Below, in pieces: positions 8,253 through 16,364 of a DNA stretch of 64,000 bases. The notes below the pieces were generated by a model. That model did no database searches. It was not told the DNA's origin and saw only the letters and a list, made by a program, of their open reading frames with translations. The translations under genes and the position numbers were made by a program. Every line of letters begins with the position of its first letter. The stretch's first letter is position 1. Source of the stretch: Treponema sp. (lineage in GTDB: Bacteria; Spirochaetota; Spirochaetia; Treponematales; Treponemataceae); contig JAFLSN010000006.1 in NCBI GenBank assembly GCA_022510905.1, forward strand, positions 1 through 64,000. The letters run 5' to 3'.

Positions 8253-9395
8253 GTGGAACAGACAGTGCCGCCGCGCCATGTTATGATTCTCTACTTGAAC
8301 ACTGGAAACGGACATCTTGCGCAGGCCCGTGTTCTGGAGCAGGCCATAAATGAGGTTGCCCCTTCTGTGCGGGTGAGTCTGGTGAACGGCTTTGCAAGAA
8401 ACAACCGTTTTGCAAGCCTTATATTTGAGAAGTTCTACTTTTTTGCATGCAACTTCATTCCGGGGCTGTTTCCGCTCATATACGACATTTCGCAGCCGAG
8501 GGCAATGCAGTCGCTTTTGTGCGGGCTGGTCGGGCTCAAAACCACGCGGCACATGATTCAGCTTATACAGAAAAACAGCGTGACGGACATCGTGAGCATG
8601 CATTTTGCGCTCACTCCGTTTGCCCGCCGCGCCATTACAAGGCTTCACAAGAAAATAAATCTGACCGTGCACTGCACAGACCCTTTCACAGGCCCCAATT
8701 CATGGTTCTTTGAAAAAAATGTGGACTATCTTGTTTCTTCCGAAGAATTCCGCCAGGTGGCAATAACCAGGAACCAGATTCCGCCCGAGAAAGTGCATGT
8801 GATGCCTTTCCTTCTTGACAAAAAATTCCATGTGCCGGTTTGCGATGCGGAGAAGAGGGCTTTGCGCCGTCAGTTCGGCTTTGATGAAAACAGGCGCGTC
8901 GTGCTCATCGCCGGCGGAGGTGAGGGGCTTCCGGGCTCCATGAAGATTGTGAACCAGTGCATTCTGCACCGCGCCAAATTTTCCGTGGCGGTCGTTTGCG
9001 GACGGAACAAGGCCTTGCTCAATTCTCTCAGGATATTAAAAAAAACGTCAAGGCTTGACCTGCACGTGTATGGATTTGTGAACTGCATGGACAGCCTCAT
9101 AAAGCTGAGCGATGTAGTTGTGTCGAAGGCGGGCACGTCGTCTGTGCTCGAAGTCCTTTCATCTCACAAACCGGTCATCATAAGCCGCTATATCCACAAC
9201 CAGGAGCTTGGCAACATGCGCTTTGTGGTCAACAACCATGTAGGCTCGTTCATCCGCCATTCTTCACAGATTTACAAGAAGCTTGCGCAGATGCTCCAAA
9301 GCGATGAAAGCTACGAGCGGGCTGCAGGCCGATTCCACGGGCTTGATCTGGATTTTGACGCGCACAAGACCGCCCGCTATATTTTGGAGAAATGA
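8253..9395 (+). CDS. MGDG-synthase-like glycosyltransferase (GT28 type)
   Basis: This protein of about 380 residues matches the monogalactosyldiacylglycerol-synthase/MurG fold family. The N-terminal segment ILYLNTGNGHLAQA is the Gly-rich loop and first helix. A central ITRNQIPPEKVHVMPFLL segment follows. The donor-binding half has VLIAGGGEGLPGS and SKAGTSSVLEVLS, the usual GG-x-G and S-K-x-G-T motifs. Such enzymes transfer hexose from a UDP-sugar to diacylglycerol at the inner leaflet. The GTG at 8253 is preferred to one at 8247 because GAGGAG (8242-8247) lies 5 nt before it. The gene overlaps thiI by 4 nt. Glycolipids are a known feature of treponemal membranes, which fits the context. Confidence 0.78.
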   Translation: MEQTVPPRHVMILYLNTGNGHLAQARVLEQAINEVAPSVRVSLVNGFARNNRFASLIFEKFYFFACNFIPGLFPLIYDISQPRAMQSLLCGLVGLKTTRHMIQLIQKNSVTDIVSMHFALTPFARRAITRLHKKINLTVHCTDPFTGPNSWFFEKNVDYLVSSEEFRQVAITRNQIPPEKVHVMPFLLDKKFHVPVCDAEKRALRRQFGFDENRRVVLIAGGGEGLPGSMKIVNQCILHRAKFSVAVVCGRNKALLNSLRILKKTSRLDLHVYGFVNCMDSLIKLSDVVVSKAGTSSVLEVLSSHKPVIISRYIHNQELGNMRFVVNNHVGSFIRHSSQIYKKLAQMLQSDESYERAAGRFHGLDLDFDAHKTARYILEK

Positions 9396-10633
9396 GCATG
9401 GCAGAGCATGACCGCGACCGTTTTACAGAGCGCTATCTGGGAAAAGTTGGGGAGCTTACTCTCAAGGGCACGAACCTTCACCAGTTTGAAACGCAGCTGG
9501 TAAAAAACCTGCGCAGCGCCCTTGGCTCTGTTGATTCCCACGTGTGGCTCCAGTCGGGGCGGCTGTATGTGTCGTGTCCTCCCGAAGCCTGTTCCGCCGT
9601 GGAATTTTCGCTGGATCACCTCATGGGGATTACTGGCTGGGCCAAGGTGCGCGCGGTCAGGAAATCAATCGGAGACATTTCCGATGCCGTGTACGATTGT
9701 GCCAGGGAAGCGGCATGCGGCGGAGCAGCGTCATTCAAAATCGAGGCGCGGCGTGAAGACAAGCGTTTTCCGCTCACATCTTACCAGATATGCACAGAGG
9801 CGGCGGGAAAGGTGTATGATTCGGGCCTGCTTCCTGTAAATGTGCATTCCCCCGACGTTGTGATTCATGTCGAGGTTCGCGATGAGTGCTATGTGTATGC
9901 CAGCCAGAAAAAAACGTGCAGGGGACTTCCCGTGGGGGTCAGCGGAAAGGGGCTGCTGCTGCTTTCAGGCGGCCTTGACAGTCCTGTTGCGGGCTGGCGC
10001 ATGCTTTCGCGTGGCATGAGGCTTGAATGCGTTTATTTTCATTCCTATCCGTACACTTCCGAAGAAGCCCAAAAAAAAGTGCAGGATCTTGCGCGGATTC
10101 TTGCCACATACGGGCTTGAAACGCACCTCAACGTGATTCCATTTACAGACGTGCAGATGCGCATCAAGGAACGCAGTCCTGAACCGTACAGGACGCTCAT
10201 GCTGCGCCTGTGCATGATGAAGTGCTCCTCCATCCTTGCCGAGCGGATAGGTGCGCAGTGCCTGGTGACCGGGGAAAGCCTTGGACAGGTTGCAAGCCAG
10301 ACGATAGAAAACATGTCCGTAACGGAAGCTTTCTGCAGCCTGCCGCTGCTCCGTCCGCTGGTGGGAACAGACAAGGAGGCCATAGTTGAAACGGCCCGGG
10401 CCATCGGTACCTACGACACGTCAATCCTTCCGTATGAGGACTGCTGTGTGCTGTTCAGCCCGCGCCATCCTGTGCTCCGTGCCAACGTGGAAGAGGCGAC
10501 CTCGTTGTTCCGGCAGCTTGACTGCGCCGAGCTGCTGCAGAAGGCATTCGAGAGCCGCACATTGTTCAGGTATACCCTCCGCGATGTGATTCGCGCGGAG
10601 AAGGTACATACCCAGCCCCTTGGGGCTAAATGA
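9392..10633 (+). CDS. thiI: tRNA 4-thiouridine synthase ThiI
   Basis: This 413-residue cytoplasmic enzyme adenylates uridine 8 of tRNA and inserts sulfur; it can also supply sulfur for thiazole synthesis. The N-terminal ferredoxin-like part has YLGKVGELTLKGTN, and a THUMP domain follows at about 60-170. The PP-loop SGGLDSP lies at 192-198. The conserved stretch CLVTGESLGQVASQT follows. The protein ends soon after the PP-loop domain, so there is no C-terminal rhodanese domain. As in other short ThiI proteins, the sulfur must come from a partner such as a cysteine desulfurase. The start overlaps the upstream stop (ATGA). A strong nested hairpin covers the stop codon. Confidence 0.92.
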   Translation: MSMAEHDRDRFTERYLGKVGELTLKGTNLHQFETQLVKNLRSALGSVDSHVWLQSGRLYVSCPPEACSAVEFSLDHLMGITGWAKVRAVRKSIGDISDAVYDCAREAACGGAASFKIEARREDKRFPLTSYQICTEAAGKVYDSGLLPVNVHSPDVVIHVEVRDECYVYASQKKTCRGLPVGVSGKGLLLLSGGLDSPVAGWRMLSRGMRLECVYFHSYPYTSEEAQKKVQDLARILATYGLETHLNVIPFTDVQMRIKERSPEPYRTLMLRLCMMKCSSILAERIGAQCLVTGESLGQVASQTIENMSVTEAFCSLPLLRPLVGTDKEAIVETARAIGTYDTSILPYEDCCVLFSPRHPVLRANVEEATSLFRQLDCAELLQKAFESRTLFRYTLRDVIRAEKVHTQPLGAK

Positions 10634-10644
10634 AGGGTATGTAC
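10604..10644. other. Nested hairpin across the thiI stop codon
   Basis: A perfect ten-base inverted repeat, GTACATACCC (10604-10613) and GGGTATGTAC (10635-10644), encloses a second hairpin AGCCCC-TT-GGGGCT (10614-10627). It spans the thiI stop codon and has no T-run after it, so it is not a standard intrinsic terminator. It could stabilise the 3' end of the message or be recognised by a protein. Confidence 0.75.
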
Positions 10645-11138
10645 ACTTGGGTGCAATACCTTGTAAGAACAACACACACGGCAAAGGCTGAAGGTTTCTT
10701 TGTCACTACTCAAGGGGCAAATTTCAGAAAAATCATCCCTCGCTTCATGGAGTGAAGGTCGCTTCACAGAGCGAAGTATTGCTTTTGCGTCTGGGTGTGT
10801 TGATTTGCGCGGAAATGGAACATACCGTGCTTCCATGAAGCCGACCACTAACTTGAAGACTTGCTGCAAACAGGGGCAAAATGTGCGTTTAAAACCAGCC
10901 GCACAGATGGCGTGCCTGATTTTGACTCCGGGTTTTTGCGAAAACTCGTTCCGTGGGTTGCGGCCATGATTCAGCTTTTGCCGGGGGAGTTCAGGCCTGT
11001 GCCCTCAAAATGAAAGCGGTGCCCCTTGTCCTGGACATGCGGCTGCGATTTTTATGGCCCCCGACTTTGCATGTGGATTTTTGCCTCAATTTGGCGTGGA
11101 TTTTTGCCGATACTCTGAAGGTGAAAACGGCGTTTTTT
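10645..11138. other. Gap of about 490 nt without a supported gene
   Basis: No convincing coding region is seen between thiI and the next gene. Two small adjacent dyads occur, CTTCATGGAGTGAAG at about 10752 and TCGCTTCACAGAGCGA just after it. A word CAAATTTCAGAAAAATCAT (10718-10736) recurs almost exactly at 17010-17029. An 89-codon open frame here has no ribosome-binding site and no recognisable composition. Confidence 0.5.
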
Positions 11139-12353
11139 ATGCGGCCGGTTTCTGCTTTGGGCGCCCTGCTGTGTCTGTGCGCCGCTGCAACCGCACCGTG
11201 CCAGACAACCGATGCCTCTCCCTATTACCGAATTGCCAATCCAGACATTCCGCTGCTTTCGGCGCAGGCGGAGCCGTTTGTGCGGGCCGCGGACACGGAG
11301 CGCACAGTGCCGGAGCTGCTTTCGGGCGTGTGGCACAACAAAAGCCGCTACGTGGTGTTCGACACAGGTGCCGCCGGAAAGGTGGCGGAAGATTCAGAAA
11401 TCATGGGGCAGGTTCTCAGGCTGTTCTACCGGTGGTATGCTGACCGCGCAGCGGAGCCGCCATCGTTTTCCAATGATGCCGCCCGTGACGTGAACAACGC
11501 AACGTCAGCTTCTTCTGCCGAATCTGTGGAAATCCACTGGACACCGTTGACCTACGAAGTTTTTTCATCTGGCAGCGACCGCACGGTTACGCTCTACAAC
11601 GGCGACACCCTTTCTGCGGACGGAATCGCAAGCGGAGCCTGGGACATGGAAGTTCACTATCCGGGACGGAACGAAACTTACCATATCCCGGTAGCGGTGA
11701 TTGGAAACAGGCTGTACCTTCATTTTGTTGTAAAGCAGCTTGAAAGCATTGGAATCGAAAGGCCGAACTACAACCTTTTGGGCGGCTACTGGCGTGACTA
11801 CGGGTCGGCTTCCGGGGTGCTTGTCAGTCCTCCCGCGAACGCCCCGGAGCTCCGTTCTTTTTACATCGCCGGTTCTTCCGTGTACCAGATTCGCTATTGG
11901 CGCACCGACATGGACTATGACGAAAGCGCCCGGGCTGTGTTTTCCGACGGAGATGACACATACGACGTACCCAAGATGCTTCTTGCGCAGGGCCTTGTCT
12001 ACACCTGCGTAAACGGCCGTGGAAGCCGCATCCGCAACATCACGCGGAGCCCTTCGCTTCCAGAAGACTTCATGCTGAATTCCGTGCTGGTCACGCGCCA
12101 CGGCACCGATGAGGGAGGAGAGTCCACCACATGGACGGAAAAGGCCGCCACCATCTGTGCTCTTGGAGAGCCTTATCTGACGCTGCTTGATTCCACGGAA
12201 ACCCTTGAAAGTATTGCTGCACGGATCAACGCGCAGAAAAAGCCGTTTCCGCCGCCCCTGTTCCCGCCCCACGGTATCCTTGACTTTGACTGGAGCATAA
12301 TCGAAGATCCGCCTGAAAACTGGAACAAGCGCATGCACAGCCTCGGAAAATAG
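11139..12353 (+). CDS. Exported hypothetical protein, possible lipoprotein
   Basis: I do not recognise the family. With the ATG at 11139 the product has 404 residues and begins MRPVSALGALLCLCAAAT, a short basic N-terminus and hydrophobic core. One of the cysteines could be a lipobox Cys, as spirochaete lipoboxes are loose. A GTG at 11121 in the same frame is an alternative start, and the frame is open further upstream. The mature region has a segment VPELLSGVWHNKSRYVVFD near residue 40, then a beta-rich body (YEVFSSGSDRTVTLYNGDTL; later YWRTDMDYD). It looks like a periplasmic or surface protein with a lipocalin-like or jelly-roll-like beta fold, but that is only an impression. It stands alone, convergent with the dehydrogenase gene. 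Confidence 0.6.
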   Translation: MRPVSALGALLCLCAAATAPCQTTDASPYYRIANPDIPLLSAQAEPFVRAADTERTVPELLSGVWHNKSRYVVFDTGAAGKVAEDSEIMGQVLRLFYRWYADRAAEPPSFSNDAARDVNNATSASSAESVEIHWTPLTYEVFSSGSDRTVTLYNGDTLSADGIASGAWDMEVHYPGRNETYHIPVAVIGNRLYLHFVVKQLESIGIERPNYNLLGGYWRDYGSASGVLVSPPANAPELRSFYIAGSSVYQIRYWRTDMDYDESARAVFSDGDDTYDVPKMLLAQGLVYTCVNGRGSRIRNITRSPSLPEDFMLNSVLVTRHGTDEGGESTTWTEKAATICALGEPYLTLLDSTETLESIAARINAQKKPFPPPLFPPHGILDFDWSIIEDPPENWNKRMHSLGK

Positions 12354-12428
12354 CCTCCGGCGCATAACCTTGCATGGAAACGCCGTCCGCCTGCCTTCTG
12401 CCGTTGCAGGATGGTTTGAAAGTCCTTT

Positions 12429-13379
12429 CTACACGATCACATTCTGCGGAACGCCTTCCATCCAGCTTTTCAGGTTCTGGGCCACCACCGAAAGGAGCCG
12501 TCTCCTGGTCTCAACGGAAGCCCATGCTATGTGCGGCGTAAGCAGGATTCTTTCCCGGGGCGCCGCAAGCAGGGGATTGTCAGGCCTCATGGGTTCCTCT
12601 GAGACGACATCCGCTGCGTAAAACGAAAGTGTGCCGTCTGCGAGCGCCGCGCAAACATCGGCTTCGTGCACCAGCGCCCCCCGCGCGGTGTTTATGAGCC
12701 ACGCGCCTTTTTTTATTCCGCCAAGCGTCTTTGCGTTGATGATTTCGCGGGTTTGGGGCGTGAGCGGCGCGTGCAGGGTTATGATGTCGCTGCGTTGCAG
12801 GAGCGTCTCAAAGCTGACGGGGGAGGGGATGTCTGGCTTTGGGGTGCGGGTGCATACAATCACGTGCATGCCGTATGCGGTGGCAATCCGCGCCACTCTG
12901 CGCCCTATGCTTCCGTATCCAAAAATGCCGAGAGTCTTCCCCTCAAGCTCGGTCAGGGGCCTCTTCCAGTAGCAGAAGTCAGGGGAACGGCACCAGTCGC
13001 CGTCCATAACGCTGTCTGAATGGAGCTGCGTGCGGCACGCCGCTTCGCCCAGGAATGCGAACACCAGCTGGGCGACACCGGCAGTGGAGTATGCAGGCAC
13101 GTTGGTCACAGTGATTCCGCGCCGCCGGCAGGCATCTGTGTCTATCACGTTGTAGCCTGTCGCCTGGACACCTATGTACCGGAGGCGAGGACACGAGCGG
13201 AGCACTTCTTCCGTGATGGGAATCTTGTTGAGCAGTATCGCATCGTTTCCAGAAATCCGGGGAACAACGGCATCCGGCGCGGTACGGGGATAGACGGTGA
13301 GACTCCCCAGTTTTTCGAGAGGTTCCCAGGAAAGATCCCCGGGGTTCAGTGCGTGGCCGTCGAGAACTGCAATCGTCAT
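12429..13379 (-). CDS. D-isomer-specific 2-hydroxyacid dehydrogenase
   Basis: This 316-residue NAD(H)-dependent enzyme has the usual order of substrate domain, Rossmann domain and substrate domain. The nucleotide-binding motif is LGIFGYGSIGRRVA. The catalytic Arg lies in LINTARGALVHE, the Glu follows in the DVVSEEP segment, and the His is in LLTPHIAWAS. The pattern is closest to glycerate/hydroxypyruvate-type dehydrogenases, though substrate cannot be assigned from sequence. The ATG at 13379 is chosen over a TTG at 13409 that would overlap the upstream gene. The HMA-fold gene ends 26 nt upstream, and the two may form one transcript from the promoter at about 13650-13680. Confidence 0.85.
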   Translation of the reverse strand: MTIAVLDGHALNPGDLSWEPLEKLGSLTVYPRTAPDAVVPRISGNDAILLNKIPITEEVLRSCPRLRYIGVQATGYNVIDTDACRRRGITVTNVPAYSTAGVAQLVFAFLGEAACRTQLHSDSVMDGDWCRSPDFCYWKRPLTELEGKTLGIFGYGSIGRRVARIATAYGMHVIVCTRTPKPDIPSPVSFETLLQRSDIITLHAPLTPQTREIINAKTLGGIKKGAWLINTARGALVHEADVCAALADGTLSFYAADVVSEEPMRPDNPLLAAPRERILLTPHIAWASVETRRRLLSVVAQNLKSWMEGVPQNVIV

Positions 13380-13405
13380 GGAAACAGAGCTGAGGTTCTG
13401 TGCGG

Positions 13406-13615
13406 TCAACCGAGCGCAATCACGCCGGTTGAGCTTATCGCGGCGGTGATGGCGTCTTCGATGCCCGCCGTGCTTTCGTCAAAATCCACGCATACCTGGC
13501 ACTTTGCCGTTGATGAAACAACATTTGCCACCCCTGCGACAGCTTTTACCGCTGCGGTCACCTTTTCGGCGGTGGCTTCATCATCCATTCCAGTTACGTA
13601 CATTTTTTTTTGCAT
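13406..13615 (-). CDS. HMA-fold protein lacking the metal-binding CxxC
   Basis: This 69-residue protein follows the heavy-metal-associated (copper chaperone) domain along its whole length. It has an initial strand MYVTGM, a helix with EKVTAAVKAVAGV, a second strand pair (VVSSTAKCQVCVDFDES), a final helix EDAITAAISSTG and a last strand. In metal chaperones the GM is followed by TCxxC; here it reads GMDDEAT, so both metal-binding cysteines are absent. Two cysteines occur instead in the third strand (KCQVCVD). It may be a non-metal-binding descendant or use a different site. An AGGAG lies upstream of the ATG. Confidence 0.7.
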   Translation of the reverse strand: MQKKMYVTGMDDEATAEKVTAAVKAVAGVANVVSSTAKCQVCVDFDESTAGIEDAITAAISSTGVIALG

Positions 13616-13650
13616 TGCGTGGATCTCCTGTGCATGTAGATACGTTCAGT

Positions 13651-13679
13651 ATTATATATTCATTCTTCAAACAATTCAA
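13651..13679 (-). promoter_or_regulatory. Promoter of the HMA-fold gene
   Basis: On the minus strand TTGAAT (13674-13679) and TATAAT (13651-13656) are spaced by 17 nt, upstream of the ATG at 13615. Confidence 0.55.
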
Positions 13680-13698
13680 GAAAAAAAACATCGACTTG

Positions 13699-13866
13699 TG
13701 TAAGTTGGACGCAAATCAGCACGATAATTTGGTGCAAATATGCAAGGTAATTTAGTGCCAATCAGCAGTGGTGATTTGGTGTCAACCTGCATTGTGATTT
13801 TGTATCAATCAGTAATGGTGATTTAGTGTAAATATGCACGGTGATTTGGTGCAAATCTGCATGGTA
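13699..13866. repeat. Array of about seven short dyads, period 23-24 nt
   Basis: Imperfect repeats of the form GATTTGGTGCAAATC begin near 13699 (degenerate), 13723, 13747, 13771, 13794, 13818 and 13841, with intervals of 23-24 nt. Each unit is GATTT or a variant, a GGTGC-like centre and AAATC or a variant, so most copies are small inverted repeats. The units have diverged from each other. The array lies between the divergent HMA-fold and NifU-like genes, immediately upstream of the latter's promoter. I see no gene in this interval. Confidence 0.75.
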
Positions 13867-13934
13867 CAGGTGGAGGTGGCGTTGCGGTGTTCCGCGCGGG
13901 CACGTTGATTTTCATGCCTAGGTTAAATCTTCTG

Positions 13935-13963
13935 TTGAAGAATCGCGGGACTTGTGATATACT
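13935..13963 (+). promoter_or_regulatory. Promoter of the NifU-like/GGGtGRT operon
   Basis: TTGAAG (13935-13940) and TATACT (13958-13963) are spaced by 17 nt. About 50 nt of leader then leads to a GAGG ribosome-binding site and the ATG at 14017. Confidence 0.7.
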
Positions 13964-14016
13964 GTGGAGCGTTACCCGTATGGGTTAAACTCTTTTACTA
14001 TTTCGAGGTAAACGGT

Positions 14017-14718
14017 ATGAAGTACACTGCAGAAGTGGAACACATGTGTCCGCTTGCAAAGGGCGCGTATCATGGACCGGCTCCCATTCCGGAGGAAGGA
14101 AAGTGGGTGGCCGCAAAGACTCAGGAAGACATTTCCGGCTTCACTCACGGCGTCGGCTGGTGCGCACCGCAGCAGGGCTGCTGCAAACTCACGCTCAACG
14201 TCAAGAACGGCGTGATAGAGGAATGCCTTGTCGAGACAATCGGCTGCTCCGGCATGACCCATTCTGCCGCCATGGCAAGCGAAATCCTCATCGGCAAGAC
14301 CATCATCGAGGCCATGAACACTGACCTTGTGTGCGATGCCATCAACACCGCCATGCGCGAGCTGTTCCTCCAGATTATCTACGGACGCACCCAGTCGGCA
14401 TATTCTGCGGACGGTCTCAAAGTGGGCGCTTCGCTGGAGGATCTGGGCAAGAATCTGCGGAGCCAGGTGGGCACCATGTTCGCCACCCGCAAGACCGGTC
14501 CCCGCTACCTTGAAATGACGGAAGGCTATGTGGAGCAGCTGGCCCTTGACAAGGACAACCAGATTATCGGCTACAAGACCATCAACTTCGGCAAGCTCAT
14601 GGACGCGCTTAAGGCCGGTGTGGAGCCGAAAGAAGCCATAGAAAAAGCCCGCACCCATTACGGTCGCATCACGGAAGACCAGGGCTGCGTAAAGCTCATT
14701 GATCCAAGAAAAGAATAG
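14017..14718 (+). CDS. NifU/IscU-like iron-sulfur scaffold protein
   Basis: This 233-residue cytoplasmic protein resembles the N-terminal IscU/NifU scaffold fold. Candidate cluster ligands are Cys49, Cys55/Cys56 and Cys77, within GWCAPQQGCC and ETIGCSGMTHSA. An additional C-terminal region of about 80 residues has no motif I recognise. The ATG at 14017 has GAGG upstream; an in-frame start at 13954 would lie in the promoter. It is followed 50 nt downstream by a GGGtGRT-family gene, a pairing I associate with anaerobes. The pair may form a dedicated iron-sulfur assembly or carrier system. No cysteine desulfurase is adjacent. Confidence 0.8.
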   Translation: MKYTAEVEHMCPLAKGAYHGPAPIPEEGKWVAAKTQEDISGFTHGVGWCAPQQGCCKLTLNVKNGVIEECLVETIGCSGMTHSAAMASEILIGKTIIEAMNTDLVCDAINTAMRELFLQIIYGRTQSAYSADGLKVGASLEDLGKNLRSQVGTMFATRKTGPRYLEMTEGYVEQLALDKDNQIIGYKTINFGKLMDALKAGVEPKEAIEKARTHYGRITEDQGCVKLIDPRKE

Positions 14719-14768
14719 GCTTTGCCTGTTCTTTTTGGCGAGTTTTTTAAGATTAAAGAGGAACAGTT

Positions 14769-15821
14769 ATGTCATTGTTTGAAGATTTTGAAGGCCGGAT
14801 TCCGCAGGTGAACAAGGCTTTGAAGGCGTATGGCTTTGCCGAAGGCGAGGCCGGTCTTAACGAGGCGCGTGATTTGTGCAAGAGCAGGGGCTTCGATCCC
14901 TATGACATCTGCCAGAGCACACAGCAGATTTGTTTTGAGGACGCAAAATGGGCATATGTGCTAGGAAGCGCCATCGCTCTTAAAAAAGGCGAAAAGTCAG
15001 GCTCCATGACCGGTTCCGACGCTGCGGCGGCCATAGGCGAGGGGCTCCAGGCTTTCTGTCTGCCTGGCTCCGTGGCCGATGACAGGCAGGTTGGCATAGG
15101 GCACGGAAACCTTGGCGCCCGTCTCCTTTCAGAGGAGACCCAGTGCTTTGCGTTCCTTGCAGGGCATGAATCCTTTGCCGCGGCGGAAGGTGCCATCAAG
15201 ATTGCCGCCAACGCGAACAAGGTGCGCAAGAACAAGCTGCGCGTCATCCTGAACGGTCTTGGCAAGGATGCGGCTCAGATCATCAGCCGCATAAACGGCT
15301 TCACATATGTGCAGACCCAGTTCGACTACCAGGGCACACGCGATGCGGATCATCCAGATGCACAGCTCAAGATCGTCAAGGAAGTGAAATACGGAAACAA
15401 CCCCGAGCGTGCCGTGGTCAAATGCTACGGCGCGGACGATGTGCGCGAGGGCGTGGCCATCATGTGGCATGAGGGGGTCGATGTGTCCATAACCGGAAAC
15501 TCAACGAACCCGACTCGCTTCCAGCATCCTGTCGCAGGAACGTACAAAAAAGAGCGTCTCCTTGCAAACAAGAAGTATTTCTCTGTGGCATCAGGCGGCG
15601 GCACAGGACGAACACTGCATCCAGACAACATGGCGGCAGGTCCTGCAAGCTACGGCTTTACCGACACGCTCGGACGCATGCACTCCGATGCGCAGTTTGC
15701 AGGTAGCTCCTCCGTTCCTGCCCATGTTGAAATGATGGGATTCATGGGAATGGGCAACAACCCGATGGTTGGCTGTACGGTTGCCTGCGCGGTGGCCGTT
15801 GCAGAATCATTCAAGAAGTAA
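14769..15821 (+). CDS. GGGtGRT-family protein
   Basis: This 350-residue protein has the family's naming motif GGGTGRT at residues 276-282, in a conserved C-terminal region (FSVASGGGTGRT, then a Met/Gly-rich MMGFMGMGNNP stretch and two late cysteines). The family is conserved mainly in anaerobic bacteria, and its biochemical role is, to my knowledge, unassigned. The consistent neighbour is an IscU/NifU-like scaffold, which suggests iron-sulfur or sulfur handling. Its ribosome-binding site is AGAGGAA. A clear intrinsic terminator follows 9 nt after the stop, closing a two-gene operon. Confidence 0.85.
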   Translation: MSLFEDFEGRIPQVNKALKAYGFAEGEAGLNEARDLCKSRGFDPYDICQSTQQICFEDAKWAYVLGSAIALKKGEKSGSMTGSDAAAAIGEGLQAFCLPGSVADDRQVGIGHGNLGARLLSEETQCFAFLAGHESFAAAEGAIKIAANANKVRKNKLRVILNGLGKDAAQIISRINGFTYVQTQFDYQGTRDADHPDAQLKIVKEVKYGNNPERAVVKCYGADDVREGVAIMWHEGVDVSITGNSTNPTRFQHPVAGTYKKERLLANKKYFSVASGGGTGRTLHPDNMAAGPASYGFTDTLGRMHSDAQFAGSSSVPAHVEMMGFMGMGNNPMVGCTVACAVAVAESFKK

Positions 15822-15829
15822 AATGTCAT

Positions 15830-15866
15830 GCGGGTTTTGGAATACACCAGAACCCGCGATTTTTTC
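15830..15866 (+). terminator. Intrinsic terminator after the GGGtGRT gene
   Basis: A seven-base stem GCGGGTT (15830-15836) pairs with AACCCGC (15851-15857) and is followed by GATTTTTT. Confidence 0.85.
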
Positions 15867-16000
15867 TGGTTGCAGTCTGGCAAGATTTAAAAAGAAACAG
15901 GCTCCCGGCTAGTTGAAAACCAACATTCCCTGACCAACAACACCACAACGACAAACCATCGCTGCGGTGAGTGTACCGCCACCGCTTGAGACTTCATTGC

Positions 16001-16108
16001 GAGTGCGCACTCCTTGCAAATGCAGCATAAATGCGACAGACTCATCACTGGTGAATGGGACACAAACACCAGTGATGATTGCGACAGATTCACCACTAAT
16101 GCATGTGG
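16001..16108. repeat. Loose cluster of short dyads
   Basis: Four small inverted repeats occur in about 110 nt: GAGTGCGCACTC (16001-16012), CACTGGTG (16046-16053), CACCAGTG (16067-16074) and CCAC/GTGG (16093-16108). The words ATGCGACAGA and TTGCGACAGA flank two of them. Spacing is irregular (43, 21 and 30 nt between centres). The stretch 15867-16360 contains no supported gene. Confidence 0.4.
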
Positions 16109-16364
16109 CGGACTTGCCAGCGCCAAACGCAACGGCGTTCCCCGTGTCCTCGCTTCCTGTACTGTCACGTCTCGCGGATGCACTTTATGAGGATTGCCCT
16201 GCGCAATAGCCGTAGCTGCCCTTTACGCCGCAGATATCCGCCGCCTTTGTTGCCCACCAGTTCGTTCTTGGAGCACAAAAATCCCGTTCCTCTCTTGTGC
16301 TGCAAATCTTTGCTTTGTCACTAGTCAAATCATGTTCTTTGCTGCCGCAGAAGGAAGCGAGCCG

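Noticed and set aside
10700..10969. An 89-codon frame after thiI
   Set aside because: There is no ribosome-binding site, no recognisable domain and biased intergenic composition.
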